Made by a program: the position numbers and the translations under genes
The notes under the pieces: generated by a model
Seen by the model: the letters and a program-made list of their open reading frames with translations, nothing else
What the model was told of the DNA's origin: nothing
Database searches by the model: none
Part shown: positions 1 through 11,700 of the stretch, piece after piece
Layout: each line of letters opens with the position of its first letter
Position numbering within the stretch: the first letter of the stretch is position 1
NCBI RefSeq assembly: GCF_001625305.1
Contig: NW_017804464.1
Location: 5,103,269 to 5,167,268, forward strand
Reading direction: 5' to 3'
Length of the DNA: 64,000 bases
Origin: Branchiostoma belcheri
Lineage: Eukaryota > Chordata > Leptocardii > Amphioxiformes > Branchiostomatidae

Positions 1-212
1 CTGAATTAAAACCATTTGTACAATGATTAAAACTTATTTTTCAGTGGATGTTGTAATTAGTTGACAGTAAACTCAGCACAATATTCTTGTTTAACAAGGT
101 TTATGATATCAAAATTTGAAAATGTTGTTTTTTGGCACTCCTTGTTTTGTTTTCACCCTATAGCATTAGATTTGGAGTCTGCTTAGGATGTCATCCATAC
201 AATTAACTAATG
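1..212 (+). repeat. 3' part of a palindromic MITE (AGCAAGT/GGATGTCATCCAT family)
   Basis: This stretch matches 15252-15472 and 35740-35882 nearly base for base: a segment starting CTGAATYAAAACCATTTG, then the shared ATTAGATTTGGAGTCTGC and a terminal GATGTCATCCATA. It is therefore the right part of a dispersed element cut by the window edge. No coding potential is visible. Confidence 0.7.
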
Positions 213-560
213 GATGATTACTAACCGATAGTATGGTTGACAGGGCTCGTGTACAGAAGCAATAATACAGGGACAGGTGTTGTGCTAGTCATCCTTATGC
301 TTATAATCCTAAAGAAATAAAGAATAGTACAGAACTTTAACGAGAGAGCTTCAGAAGGTCCATTCTCTGGAACAGATTCAATCCCCCAAGTGGGTGTACC
401 GGTTGGGTATGTTTTGTTGTCTTCTCTGCGTATTTGCTTCTCTCTCTCTTTCTTTCTATCTCTCTCTTTACATATGTTTTTTCTTTTTCAGGAGAAGGCT
501 AAAACGAAGAGGTTGAGATATCAAAAAGGTACACTACTTGACAGACGTTACTAAACGTAA

Positions 561-640
561 AATGGGGATATCATTGGACAGAGGAGATGCAGGAAAAAAG
601 GCGGGCGGGGAATTTCCTCCGGCCAATGATATCCCCTTTT
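561..640. repeat. short imperfect inverted repeat
   Basis: AATGGGGATATCATTGG at the left end is mirrored by CCAATGATATCCCCTTTT at the right end, with a GC-rich loop (GGCGGGCGGGG). It is a hairpin-forming MITE-like remnant in the spacer downstream of the SLC15-like gene. Confidence 0.6.
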
Positions 641-1290
641 TAGGCCAATTTCTACTATTTATTTAGCCTTTAAAAGGAGTCTGCATTTCTATGGTTTAAT
701 TTTTGCATTTCTACGTCACCAAGAGACCACGTCTATCGATATATTAGACGTTAAACAAGGCCAACAACAACTTTTGAACATGGTCATATGACCTGTGGTG
801 CTTTTTTTTTCTTATATCTCTCGAGCACCTTTACCTTTGACACTGGGCAACCACAATCTTATTTATTAACCTCCTTGTAAGCGAAATCATTTTTATTGCT
901 TGACAGGTGTTACATTTCACACGTATGTCGTCGCCGTCAGCTAATTAGCCTGTTACAAACGACAGTGTACAACCGTCAGTCAATAGACCGAACAAGGTTG
1001 TCCATCACAATTAGCGGTTCGACCAATGACAGGGTGGCAGCATCTCTACGTCTTACGTATTTGGGCGGGGCTAGTTATGGGACCAGTCTTATTACGGTGA
1101 CAGTTTAGTTGCTTTGTTGTGCTAAAGGCCCTTCTGGGAAGGATCCGATTTCGGCACTGATATAACTTCAAATTCCTTCAGGATTTTACCTGAAACTACT
1201 GGGCACTGGCTATGTATGTAGCTTGAGCACCTCGAGCTGTGACTTTGTAGACCTCGCCATTATTATACAGGGTTTTCATTGACGTCATTG

Positions 1291-1687
1291 TAAGGCCATG
1301 TTGATTTGATTACATGGATGACATCTGCGCGCGCATGAATTTTCGTCCGTTTCCACAAAAAAAGTTTTCGACCATACTGTAAATGGTACCAAATGAGCGA
1401 ATATATGTCGTATGTTGCAAAAAAAGTATTGGAAAACGATACTAATGTCATAGAATGCTGAAATCAATTCAGAAAAGAAGAAAAAAGTGTGAAGAAATGA
1501 AAATGAAGATTCTATTATTCGCCATACCGTACTCTGTGATTCTGTGTGTTTGTTTACCTTTTATGACCACGCAGATTTCATAATGAAGTCACCTTTTCTT
1601 GACAAACTTTTTTTTTATTCGCACGCTCGCGTCAGTTTTGGGGTTCCCACTGTTTGTCATCCATATAATCAAATTAACATGGCCTAA
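1291..1687. mobile_element. MITE, GGCCATGTTGATTTGAT family, full length
   Basis: A copy of about 400 bp with terminal inverted repeats: AGGCCATGTTGATTTGATTA at the left and its complement ending TTAACATGGCCTAA at the right. Second-layer motifs GGATGACATC and GTCATCCATAT lie just inside. A close relative is at 60501-60904 and a right-hand part at 4483-4803. There is no transposase frame, so it is non-autonomous. Confidence 0.8.
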
Positions 1688-2642
1688 TTATCATATCAGT
1701 ATCAGGCGACCAGGTGTTGGCGGGAAAATTGATTACAGCGGCGGGATGTTGGCATGTTTAACACACATACACTGTAATCCAACATAGGGCATATAGCCTG
1801 TATCGGTAGACAGCATGTTTTTATTCTCAAGAAAGAAAACTGGCTTGCAGAAGGATCGATGCCATAATTATAACTTGGGGCCGTTTGCGCAATGCCAAAT
1901 TAAAAGCCTTGCTCATATATCTAAGTCTAACCTAGGGGGGGGGGGGGTGATATCCAACGTCTGTTGAAAAAGTATAGAGAAGAAATTTAGGGCGAGATGA
2001 GTACACATACCTCATCTAGACGCTTGGCTGTAGTGTTGAGCAAACGATGAAACAGGATTCGGGATAGCAGAAAGAAAAGTCGGATTTATCCAAGTAGAAA
2101 AGACAGATCCGTTCTAGAAAAGACAGCTAGCCGCCACGCAAAGCATCATGGGAGTCAAGCCATCCTAACACGTGACCTGACATTTCAGATGTTACATTAT
2201 ATAATCTAATCTTTATAAAAACAAGAAAGCTAATAAGAAAACGACAAAAAGGAAAACGGGTATAGAAGATGTAGAGGTGTGCTGTCGTCACTAAGTCGCA
2301 TTTGCAATTGGATGTTGTTAATTATAATGCTCTCTAAATGGTGGTTCCAATAGTTTTAAAGAAAACTGAAATATATAAATATATATTTCAAAAACATAAC
2401 CCTTTGGCAAAGCTACTTATTAGATAACGTCAAACATGTTTTTGTAACTTTATTTTCACATCGCAATATTTGAACATAGTCCTTAGAATGCTTGACAAAG
2501 TCCAATTCCTGTCAACTAAACAAATGCAAACAACACTAGAAACATTCCTAACAAAAGTGAAAATTTAACGTGTCAATTTTACGTCATGGTAACGTTTCTG
2601 CGGAAATACTATTAGCGAGAAAGAGTCGATTGAAATTAATTT
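1688..2642. other. spacer downstream of the SLC15-like gene
   Basis: AT-rich sequence with a G-run at 1936-1947 and no exon, RNA gene or convincing repeat that I can support. The part nearest 2643 is probably beyond the transporter gene's cleavage site. Confidence 0.4.
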
Positions 2643-2648
2643 TTTATT
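2643..2648 (-). terminator. polyadenylation signal of the SLC15-like gene
   Basis: TTTATT on the plus strand reads AATAAA on the minus strand, about 70 bases past the transporter stop codon at 2715-2717. It is the first canonical hexamer downstream, giving a short 3' UTR. Confidence 0.55.
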
Positions 2649-2714
2649 CAAACGAACCAAAGATATACGTAATTGACATTTCCTGACGCCTTAACATATT
2701 GTAACTGGAGTTAG

Positions 2715-5700
2715 TCAGGCAGTCATATCGAGTGACTCAATCAAACTTGTTTTCAGTGAATCGGCGTTGTCCGAATGATTTACGTCATCAACATCTGCGT
2801 GTTTGTCGACGTCAGCGTTTTCGGCCGTGACGTAGGTGTAATGTGTGGCGACGTAGGCAAAGATGAGCAGGTTGACCGCCATGAGTCCGCTCAGCAGGAG
2901 AAAGAAGTAGTCAGCGTGACCGTCATTCAGTTCGTCCGGTAGCCATTCCGCACCTAGAAATATACGGAATGGATGACAAAAAGGAAAGGGCTAAACGTTC
3001 TTACCGACTCCGTCAGCCTTGTTCATGGAATGGACCCTTCTACTGCAGCTTCCGGGACGCGTACGCGACGTTGGAAACACGTGATTTCTTTGCGATAGGA
3101 GTAAAGGAGGTGATGTACCGTCCAACACTGAACAGAGACGGGGGGCGACACAGGTTATCTGACACGTACGACCCTCTGCTGCAATCACGTGTTTCCGACG
3201 TCACGTCCCGGAAGCTGCAGTAGAAGGGTCCATTCCGTGAACAAGGCTGACGGAGTCGGCCGAAAATTTGGGTAAGTCCCAATTTACTCAGTGTTGGCAA
3301 GAACGTTTAGCCCTTTTTGTCATAATGAAGTATGCCAACACAGATGAACTTTCATGCTAAGAATGAGTGGATGAATTAATGAATGAATGACAGAATAAGG
3401 AAAGAAAATATCAGTCTAGTTTCTGCGCCGTACAAGCCAAGACCCTGCAATATAATCGGTATTAAGGCAAACTCTCTGCATCAAATCATACGAACTGACC
3501 CAAGGACGGTGTCCACAAGACATAGTGATAGATGATAGCAAAGTCAAGACAAAGCAATATGCAAAATTGTAATATAATCTAATGATTCTATAATCTGTTA
3601 TTGTTCACAAGATGACTTATATAGTATGTTGACAGCGCGAGGGTGGTGAAGAATGACAGGCAGAACTACAGGTCAAAAGGTCAGACAGAGGAAATGGTGT
3701 AACCATCCAACATGGCGGAACATAATGACGTCATGGTCACGTGAGACCCAAAACATCTTATTCTCTCTCATAACACGCACGTACTCACCTTTGGTCATCT
3801 GGTTGAGGACGTCCACCAAAATGGAGCCGAAGAAACTTCCGAAGGCGAAGGTCAAGGCGAAACACCCGAACACCACACCGCGTAGTGATTTCGGAGCCTG
3901 GGAATAGGCGAACTGGCTGCCTGTAGAGAAAATAGTGCAGGGGAGCATTTCAGTCTTGTAAGTCTGCACACTAATACACGGATAAAATTTTGTTGGAAAA
4001 AAATTGTACAAAACATTTAAACATTCTGACATTTTTTACTTCTTTACATGATATTTTTACGAGCTTTGCTAACTTATGGTTTCATTGATTCCCTGGACGT
4101 TGGAAGAATTAACAGAAAATGTTACAAAGTTATGGAATTAGATCGTTTCAAATTTTTTGACATAGCTGTCTAACCTGCGGCCATGACGAACACCTCCCCG
4201 CAGCCCACCAGTGCGAACTGCGGGATCTGCCACAGGATGCACATGTTCGCGGCCGTGAACCGCTCCCCGCCTACGTCCTGTTGGAAAGCGCCCCCTGGCG
4301 ACACCAAGGTGTGCTTCCGGAGCATCTCCACCATGGCGGCCCAGGCCACGGAAACCATCCCCAGAGTCATGCCGATACCTGTATTGATGAGGTATGAACA
4401 GAAGTAACTTCGGAACGCCTTTATGGATTGTGATGATATTTGGTACGTTAGTAGGTCTTGGGAAGACAAAGGTCAAGGTAAAGAAATAGTGGAAAACGAT
4501 GTCACAGAATGCCAAAATCCATTCCAAACGAAGAAGAAAATGTGAGGAATGAAATGAAGAGTCTATTATTCACCATGCCAATAAAATATTACTCTGTGTG
4601 TTTAGCGAAAATGTAAAGAAATTTATTTGAAGAGTAGTATTCGTCATACCATACTCTGTGTCATTTTCTCAACCATTAAATTTCAACCACGCAAATTTCA
4701 TAATGTAGGCAACTTTTTTTTGCCAAACTTTTTTTATTCGCACGCTCGCATTAGTTTTGGCGTTCTCAGTGGATGTCATGCAAATCAAATCAACACGGCC
4801 TTCCTTTTAAACAAAGTCTACATAAGATATAATAAGCCTGACCTTACGAAGCATGTTTAAACTGTAATATCGAACACAAAAAGATTGGACTCACCCAAAT
4901 TTTCGACTGCACAACTCCAGTCTTTGTCAAGGAATGAGCAATCCACCGCTTTCGTGACGTCACTTCATATCACACGTCACATAAAGGCCATCTACATCAG
5001 AGCATTACAACCATCCCTCAACAGAGACGGGGGGCGTCACAGACTTTTTGCAACCTATGATCAACTGCTCACGGAGTCACGTGTGTTATCTGCGTGACGT
5101 CACGGAAGCGGTGGATTGCTCATTCCTTGACAGAGACTGGAGTTGTGCAGTCGAAAATTTAGGTGAGTCCAAATTTGTGTTGGATATTACAGTTTAAACT
5201 TGTTTCATAATGACTTCTACCAACACAGATCAACTTTCAAGATCATAGTCTTTGTACTCGGGGTCTTGTTACAAGTCCATCCTGTAGCTGCGAGTGTCTA
5301 TACGAAATGATTGCTCATTATCTATATTGCACTGCCCTATATACACCTACCAGCTCTCAGTCCTTTTTGGCAAGCTTTCAAGCATACTTGGACACATTAT
5401 TGATTTAAACACACTTTCTGACAATGCTAAACAACTTTTAGTTCTTCGCGGCAGTTTGGTTTGTTCGAATGACATTAACTGTGAAATTATGTTAGCCGCG
5501 CAAAATTACATTACAAAAACAAAACGCTTCTAGTTGTATGTGTGCTGCTATTTCTTCTTTTCTGGGATGGGAGGTTTGACTCATGCTATTCATAGTTTTT
5601 AATTAAAATAAATTAAAATAATTTAAATGTCTTGTAAACACCTTTTTTTCCATTGTAAAAGTGGCTGCGAGAATATAAGTTGTACCTAACTTGAGTTTGC

Positions 5701-8700
5701 AGTCACTTAGTCCATGTCATTTATTTCTATTCATCACTGTGCTTCTAAATTAGAAAAAAAATCAAGATACTAAGCCTGACCTATTCTCTTGAGCAGCGGC
5801 AGGTTGATTCTGCACCTGTCCATGGCGGGGTACACCACCCTGTCCATCAGGGGCACGAACAGCAGAACGGTCACCACATAGAACAGGTTCAGGGCGGCCA
5901 CGGGGAGCTCGAAACTACCAAAGTTTAGATTCATTCTTTCACCCTGAAGAAAATACGTCGTCTGCATCTGAAGAATAGAGCAGAGAGACAACATGAAAAC
6001 AAAAACATCATGATCAGCTATCATGAAAGTTCATCTGTTTGGGTAGTTACATGTTTGGAGTTAAAACTTTAGATCCAACACAAAAAAAGTTCTCTCACCT
6101 TGAGCTTTCGACCAGTCACTCTGGTCTTCCTCAGTAGACTGACCCACAGTGAGGCTTGTCACGTGGCTTCTTTGAAGTGTGACGTCAACACTGGCTCAAA
6201 GGTATCGACGTCACACTTCAAAGAAGCCACGTGACAAGCCTCACTGTGGGTCAGTCTACTGAGGAAGACCAGAGTGACTGGTCGAAAGCTCAAGGTGAGA
6301 GAACTTTTTTTGTGTTGGATCTAAAGTTTTAACTCTAAAGAAAAACATCAGGAATTTAAACGGATACGCACCACTAAACATTGACCGATACCAAAAGTGA
6401 AGTCCACTTTGTCGTGGATTGTAGTACTAGTATATATAGCGATGATAGAAATAATATTTTAAATATATATAACAAGAACGTTTCCACACTTCCAATCCTT
6501 GACTAGTTGAAACATTCATTTTTTATGGGCTTTGATCATGCTACCAATTTATCAAACAACCCCATTTCAAATTACATATGTAATATAACATCACAACGAA
6601 ACTATTTTGAGAAGAAGTCGGTCCTCTGTATTAGAGTAGTTTTAGAACTAATGTTGCTAGTTCTGTATTAGAGTACGTTTTTGAGCTGATGTAGTTAGAT
6701 TAGTAGCAATCTGTGATTTCTTATTGGTGAATGATGGAAATTTTATACCTCGTGACATGTGTAAGTCACTTGAAAGTTAACACCACTGCATAGATTATGT
6801 TAACGTAGAGGTCATTTGCATAAGTAATTAGGACATGTTGAAATGAAGTATGGGAAAGGAGAGGAATTTCACACGAAAAATATTGTCATTTGAATTTAGA
6901 AATCCATAAATGAAACTAGATTATGCTAATTACGACCTTATTTCCATAGTCAATGAGACAAATAAAAAACATTCACAAAAACTCATATATGATTTCATGG
7001 AGGTATGATGTCTTCGAATTCTTGTTAAACACTGCACTATTCCGTACCTGGAAAAACACAGTTCTGTACATGATCTGTAGTAGAAAGACCGGCAGGATTC
7101 TTCCCAACTTCTTCACGTCTTCCACGTCCTCTCCCGGGTAGCGGCCGCCGTGCTCCAGTTTGACGGAGTCCAGACATCCCACCGCCCGCCTGCGGTTACA
7201 CACGCTTCCCGCTGCCAGGAACAGGATCTTAAAGGTCTTCAACAACACACTACCTGCAAACAAATAGTTTAAAATCATTAAATGAACTAGAGAAGTAACA
7301 TTTGCAAAGCAAATGCATAATGTTTATCTTCGGGCATGGTCTGCTCTGTTAATTCTTACTCAAACACATTCACATACATGTACTACTAGTATATGGTGAC
7401 AGGAGCAGAGCAGACCATGAAATTGCAACATTATGTAACCCAACACCAATCACCATGGTGACAGACATCAACAAATCATGTCATTGGTCAGGTCATAGGT
7501 CACTGTTTGGAGAAGAAGAGGAAGAAGAAGAGGAAGAAACTGAGTAAAAACAATATGTTTCCTTCGGTAAACATAATAAGGCCACACTGATTTAATCTTA
7601 GGCATGACATCCATGCGCGCATTGATTTTTGCCTGTTCTAAAAAAAAGAGCCAATAGGCATGCAGCTGTCTTGTATTCTTCTTGCGGATACACGAATCTG
7701 TATCTGGTTGCAAATAAAGATCTCGAGTGATTGCTGTAGAGGCACACGATACTAGTGCATGGCGATTCCCACGGAAAAAATGTGAGTGATTATCGGTGGA
7801 CCACTTAACTCGTAATTACACGTCCTTAGCGAGGTGCCAAATAATTACCATTCGTTCTGTCGGTCATTCTGGGTTTTATAAGCTTCTTGGACCCTTTAAA
7901 GTCGATGAAAAGGAGTAAAGAGTAGTAGGATTTATAATCAACTATATTTACTTTGAAAATGAGTTATTCCAAACGTTGTGTGACTGCAGTATTGCCTCGG
8001 AAAATGGGGCACTAGGTCCACAGTGTTGCCATGCCAACTTTGTGAAGCACGTGTAATCGGAACATTCTTCATTTTTTTCATCATTTCTTCTGTATCGAAA
8101 ACATTTTCCACTTTCCAAAAAAGATAAAACAAGAAACACCCCGGATTTGCTACGTACAAACGGTTCAGTAGCTAAACAAAAGTTGCATTTGAAGAAGTTG
8201 ATGAACCAGTCCGTCATTAAAAAGTCCCCAGTGGCCTGCTACAGGACGACCGCCATACCGCCACCACTCACCCTAATTTGGTTACACAAATGACAGACAA
8301 AGCCGACTACAACTCTGTGATGGCGGCGACATCGCCTGTTGGCTCGATGTCTAACATTTTTGTCTAGTTACATGAAACGAAAGAAGACCGCTCATTCTAA
8401 ACCTTCGGCAACGTTTTGGGAACAGTCCTTTGACATGTCTCACAAGTTTTTCTCCGGAAAGCTGCATCAACAACGTGAGGATTTAGAGCTGCGTGTTGTC
8501 CACAGCAGCTTCGCATCCGAGAAGACCTAGTCGGACAAGTTTTCCAGATAATCGACTCGTAAACCGGAACTTTTCAGACTTTATTTCTGGAACGATTCAT
8601 TTTTTTCTTCTACGAAATGTTTTACGAGATTTTCGTAACGTGGTTACGCTGATATAATAATGACGTATAATCTTCAGTGATCAGGTGCAGCCGATTGCTT

Positions 8701-11700
8701 GTCGGAGGTAGCCATCTACTAATCTACGGAAAAGGTGAAAATCCTTCAGATCAGCGTCGTCGTTTCTTAGTGCGATAGGCAACATGTGGCTTTAGTGAGC
8801 ATCGCAAAATGAACGGCAGCACGGTCAACCTTACAGGAAACTCCACGGGGTTCGAGACTTTCTGGCCGTGTTTCCTCTGGCACCTGGAAAACAAGACCGA
8901 GTACGACCTGGCCGTGGCTGCGTGCTCTCATCTCCCCAACTATTCCCTGGACGAGAACAAGAAAGTCGGGATCGCCTCCGCCGCTGTCGGGACAGTCGCT
9001 CTCCTCATGAACGTCGTGGTTTTGTTCGGAGTGCTGAAAAACCATCAACTGTCGAAACCCATGTACCTGTTCGTGGCAAACCTGGCTGTAGCGGACTGCG
9101 TGGCCGGTTTGTTCTCGTTCTTCTTCTGTGCCAGTTTTCAGTTGGAATTGCTTCCACCGTGGACAGTGATGGGTATATACTGTATCTTCTTTTTAGTGTT
9201 GGTTTCATCAGCAGTTGGCGTGGCTCTCCTGTCCGTGGACCGTTATCTGGCCATCCTCCACCCGATATTCTACCAGACCCGCATGTCTGCGCGACACGTT
9301 GCTGTGAGTTTGGGGATCGCGTGGCCAGCTTGTGTGCTTGCCTGCCTGTCTCCTCTCATGGGCTGCATAGATACGAACACAGAGACTTGCTTAATCTTCA
9401 TGCCCGTAAGTTACGCGATTCTGATCAACACTATCTTGTTGACGGCCGTTGTAATCGTGGTCTTCGTCAACGTCAGAATCTTCATCGAACTGAAGAAGCG
9501 GCTCTCCAGGGTGGGACCCACCGGGAACCCTCAAGACGATCTGCCGGCGAGGGAACAGCGAGTCGCGGCCTCACAGTACCAGCAGATCCAAAACACTTGG
9601 AAGATGCAGGTAACAGTTTTCATCCTTGCCGCGGTGTTCATCATCTTCTGGCTGCCGATTTGTATCGGGAGTGTGCGGCACCTTTCGTGCCTCGCAAGAG
9701 AAGGCTGTGAGGTAGAGGCAAGGCCGTACTGGGGGTTCCTGATCGCGCTCTGTAATTCGGCGATCAACCCGGTCATCTACGCGCTCAGGATCAAGAAGAT
9801 TCGGGAAGCCGTGCATCGCAGGGCGCGACGACTCGCCAACGCGGTACGGGAAAAGTTGGGGTGGTCATCGAATTACGTAGTGAACATTCAATTTCTTGCA
9901 GGTGCAGGGAAAATGGACGCTGTTGCTGGACCGAGTACGGACAATCGGACTGACCAGCCGCCTAAATGTAGTCAGTCGAAGACCTAGCCATCTAGACGTG
10001 GTCTTTGTAGCCTCACCTGCGTACGTCGGTGAAGATTCCTACTTTAGATATCGCAAGAAGTAGGGAAAAAGACTACTGAGCAAGTGTGTCATGTCTCAGA
10101 CATTTAAGTGGACAAAAGTATCAAGATGTGGGTAGATGTGTATCTGCATAAATTATATTCATATCCGCAATTTTTATTCATTTGAAAAGTATTCTTTCTA
10201 GTGTCTGCCAAATAGTACAGTAATAGTAATCAAATGAAAATTGATTATGGGGACAATTCATATGAATTTGAAAGATGATTATTTACTGGTGGATAGATTT
10301 GGATACAAAATACCTGATATGAACTGTTGGATACAGAAAGACCATTGTTCACTAGATATAAATCTTCAAGGTCAAAAAAATCTTCAAGGTCAGAAGGGTT
10401 GAAGAGAACATACCGTTTGGCGAATCCTTGTAAACCTTGCCCAAACAGCCCATAAGCATCAGGTTGGCGCATGCGCAGAACATGAGGATTGTAGGCACTA
10501 GAAATCCAATCCAGAAAGCGACGTCCTGCTCGACGTAAGAAAGGACAGCGATGGAGAAAAACGTACCGACGTTCAGAAACCAGAAATACCTGTCAGAAAA
10601 TAAAACAAGAAGACATAGGTGACAATCCTCCGTGAAGTTTTATATTTTGCAACAAAAACAATCCCAAGCGTCAACGCCAGACCTATTGTGCAGACATTAG
10701 GCAAAGGTTAATACAATGAGGGCGTGTCACAACCATAAAACATAAAAAGACCTAAATCCATTACTGCTCTCAGGGCGTGTAAAGATACTGTGCTTCAAGT
10801 TCGAAGTTCATTTTAATTACACACACACAATCATTGCATTCACATAAAGATCGGACTATCATGTTCGTGTCACTAGTAACAAAGACAGCAGTCCCACCGT
10901 CTTACCGTGCCTGTTACTTATTAAGCGCGACTGGTAAATTCCAGCAACAGTTGCGGACAGCACCGCGAGTGTTACTGCCGTGGTACCACTTATCGGCCCT
11001 CACCACATCTGCCTGAAGGTCCACCCCCCGCTATTCCAAACAACGGGTTTTTCTGGACCATTCCAATTTGCCTCATAATTGTAGGGGTGCATATGCAATA
11101 TTACATTGAAAGCAGCAACGGCAAAAATACACATTCGTGCATCAACACGGGCATGCCCGCAGATGGCGTATAAAATTGCATGCCGATTACACAAAGAGAA
11201 CCCAGTGTTTTGACTGCGAACACGAAAAAGCGGCTGTTCACAACACTCCGTCCGGAGGTCCTGACCTCCTTCACGTGCACGGAGTAAAAAAAAGGTAAAA
11301 CATAGTATGAGTAGTCTGCAGAGCTTAGGTTTCAAATTATTTGCAAATTATCCGGAAATTATCTGCATATTATGGTGCTTTTTAAAATTATATACTAGCC
11401 TTTGTCCTGCTGGCATTTTTTACACAATATTTTCAAATAATTCGATGTCTTCATCAGGTCACAGACCCTTGACTTTTTTGCCCTGCGGTGGCGTAGTTAC
11501 CGTCTGCATTTCGTTACGTTTTGCTGTGGTGTGATGCGTTGCACGAGAAATACGCCCAAATCGTACATATACAGGGTGCTATATACATGATACTGTATGT
11601 ACAACCCATATATATATATATATGGGCTTCGCCGGTCAAGGGCAAGTACCCTCTACAACCGTTATGCACGGCGTTTTGTTGCATTTCTTTGCGTTTTGTT

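Noticed and set aside
8868-9710. 280-residue open frame overlapping the GPCR
   Set aside because: It is the GC-rich shadow of the receptor in another frame. Only the 8809 frame has DRY, NPxxY and membrane segments.
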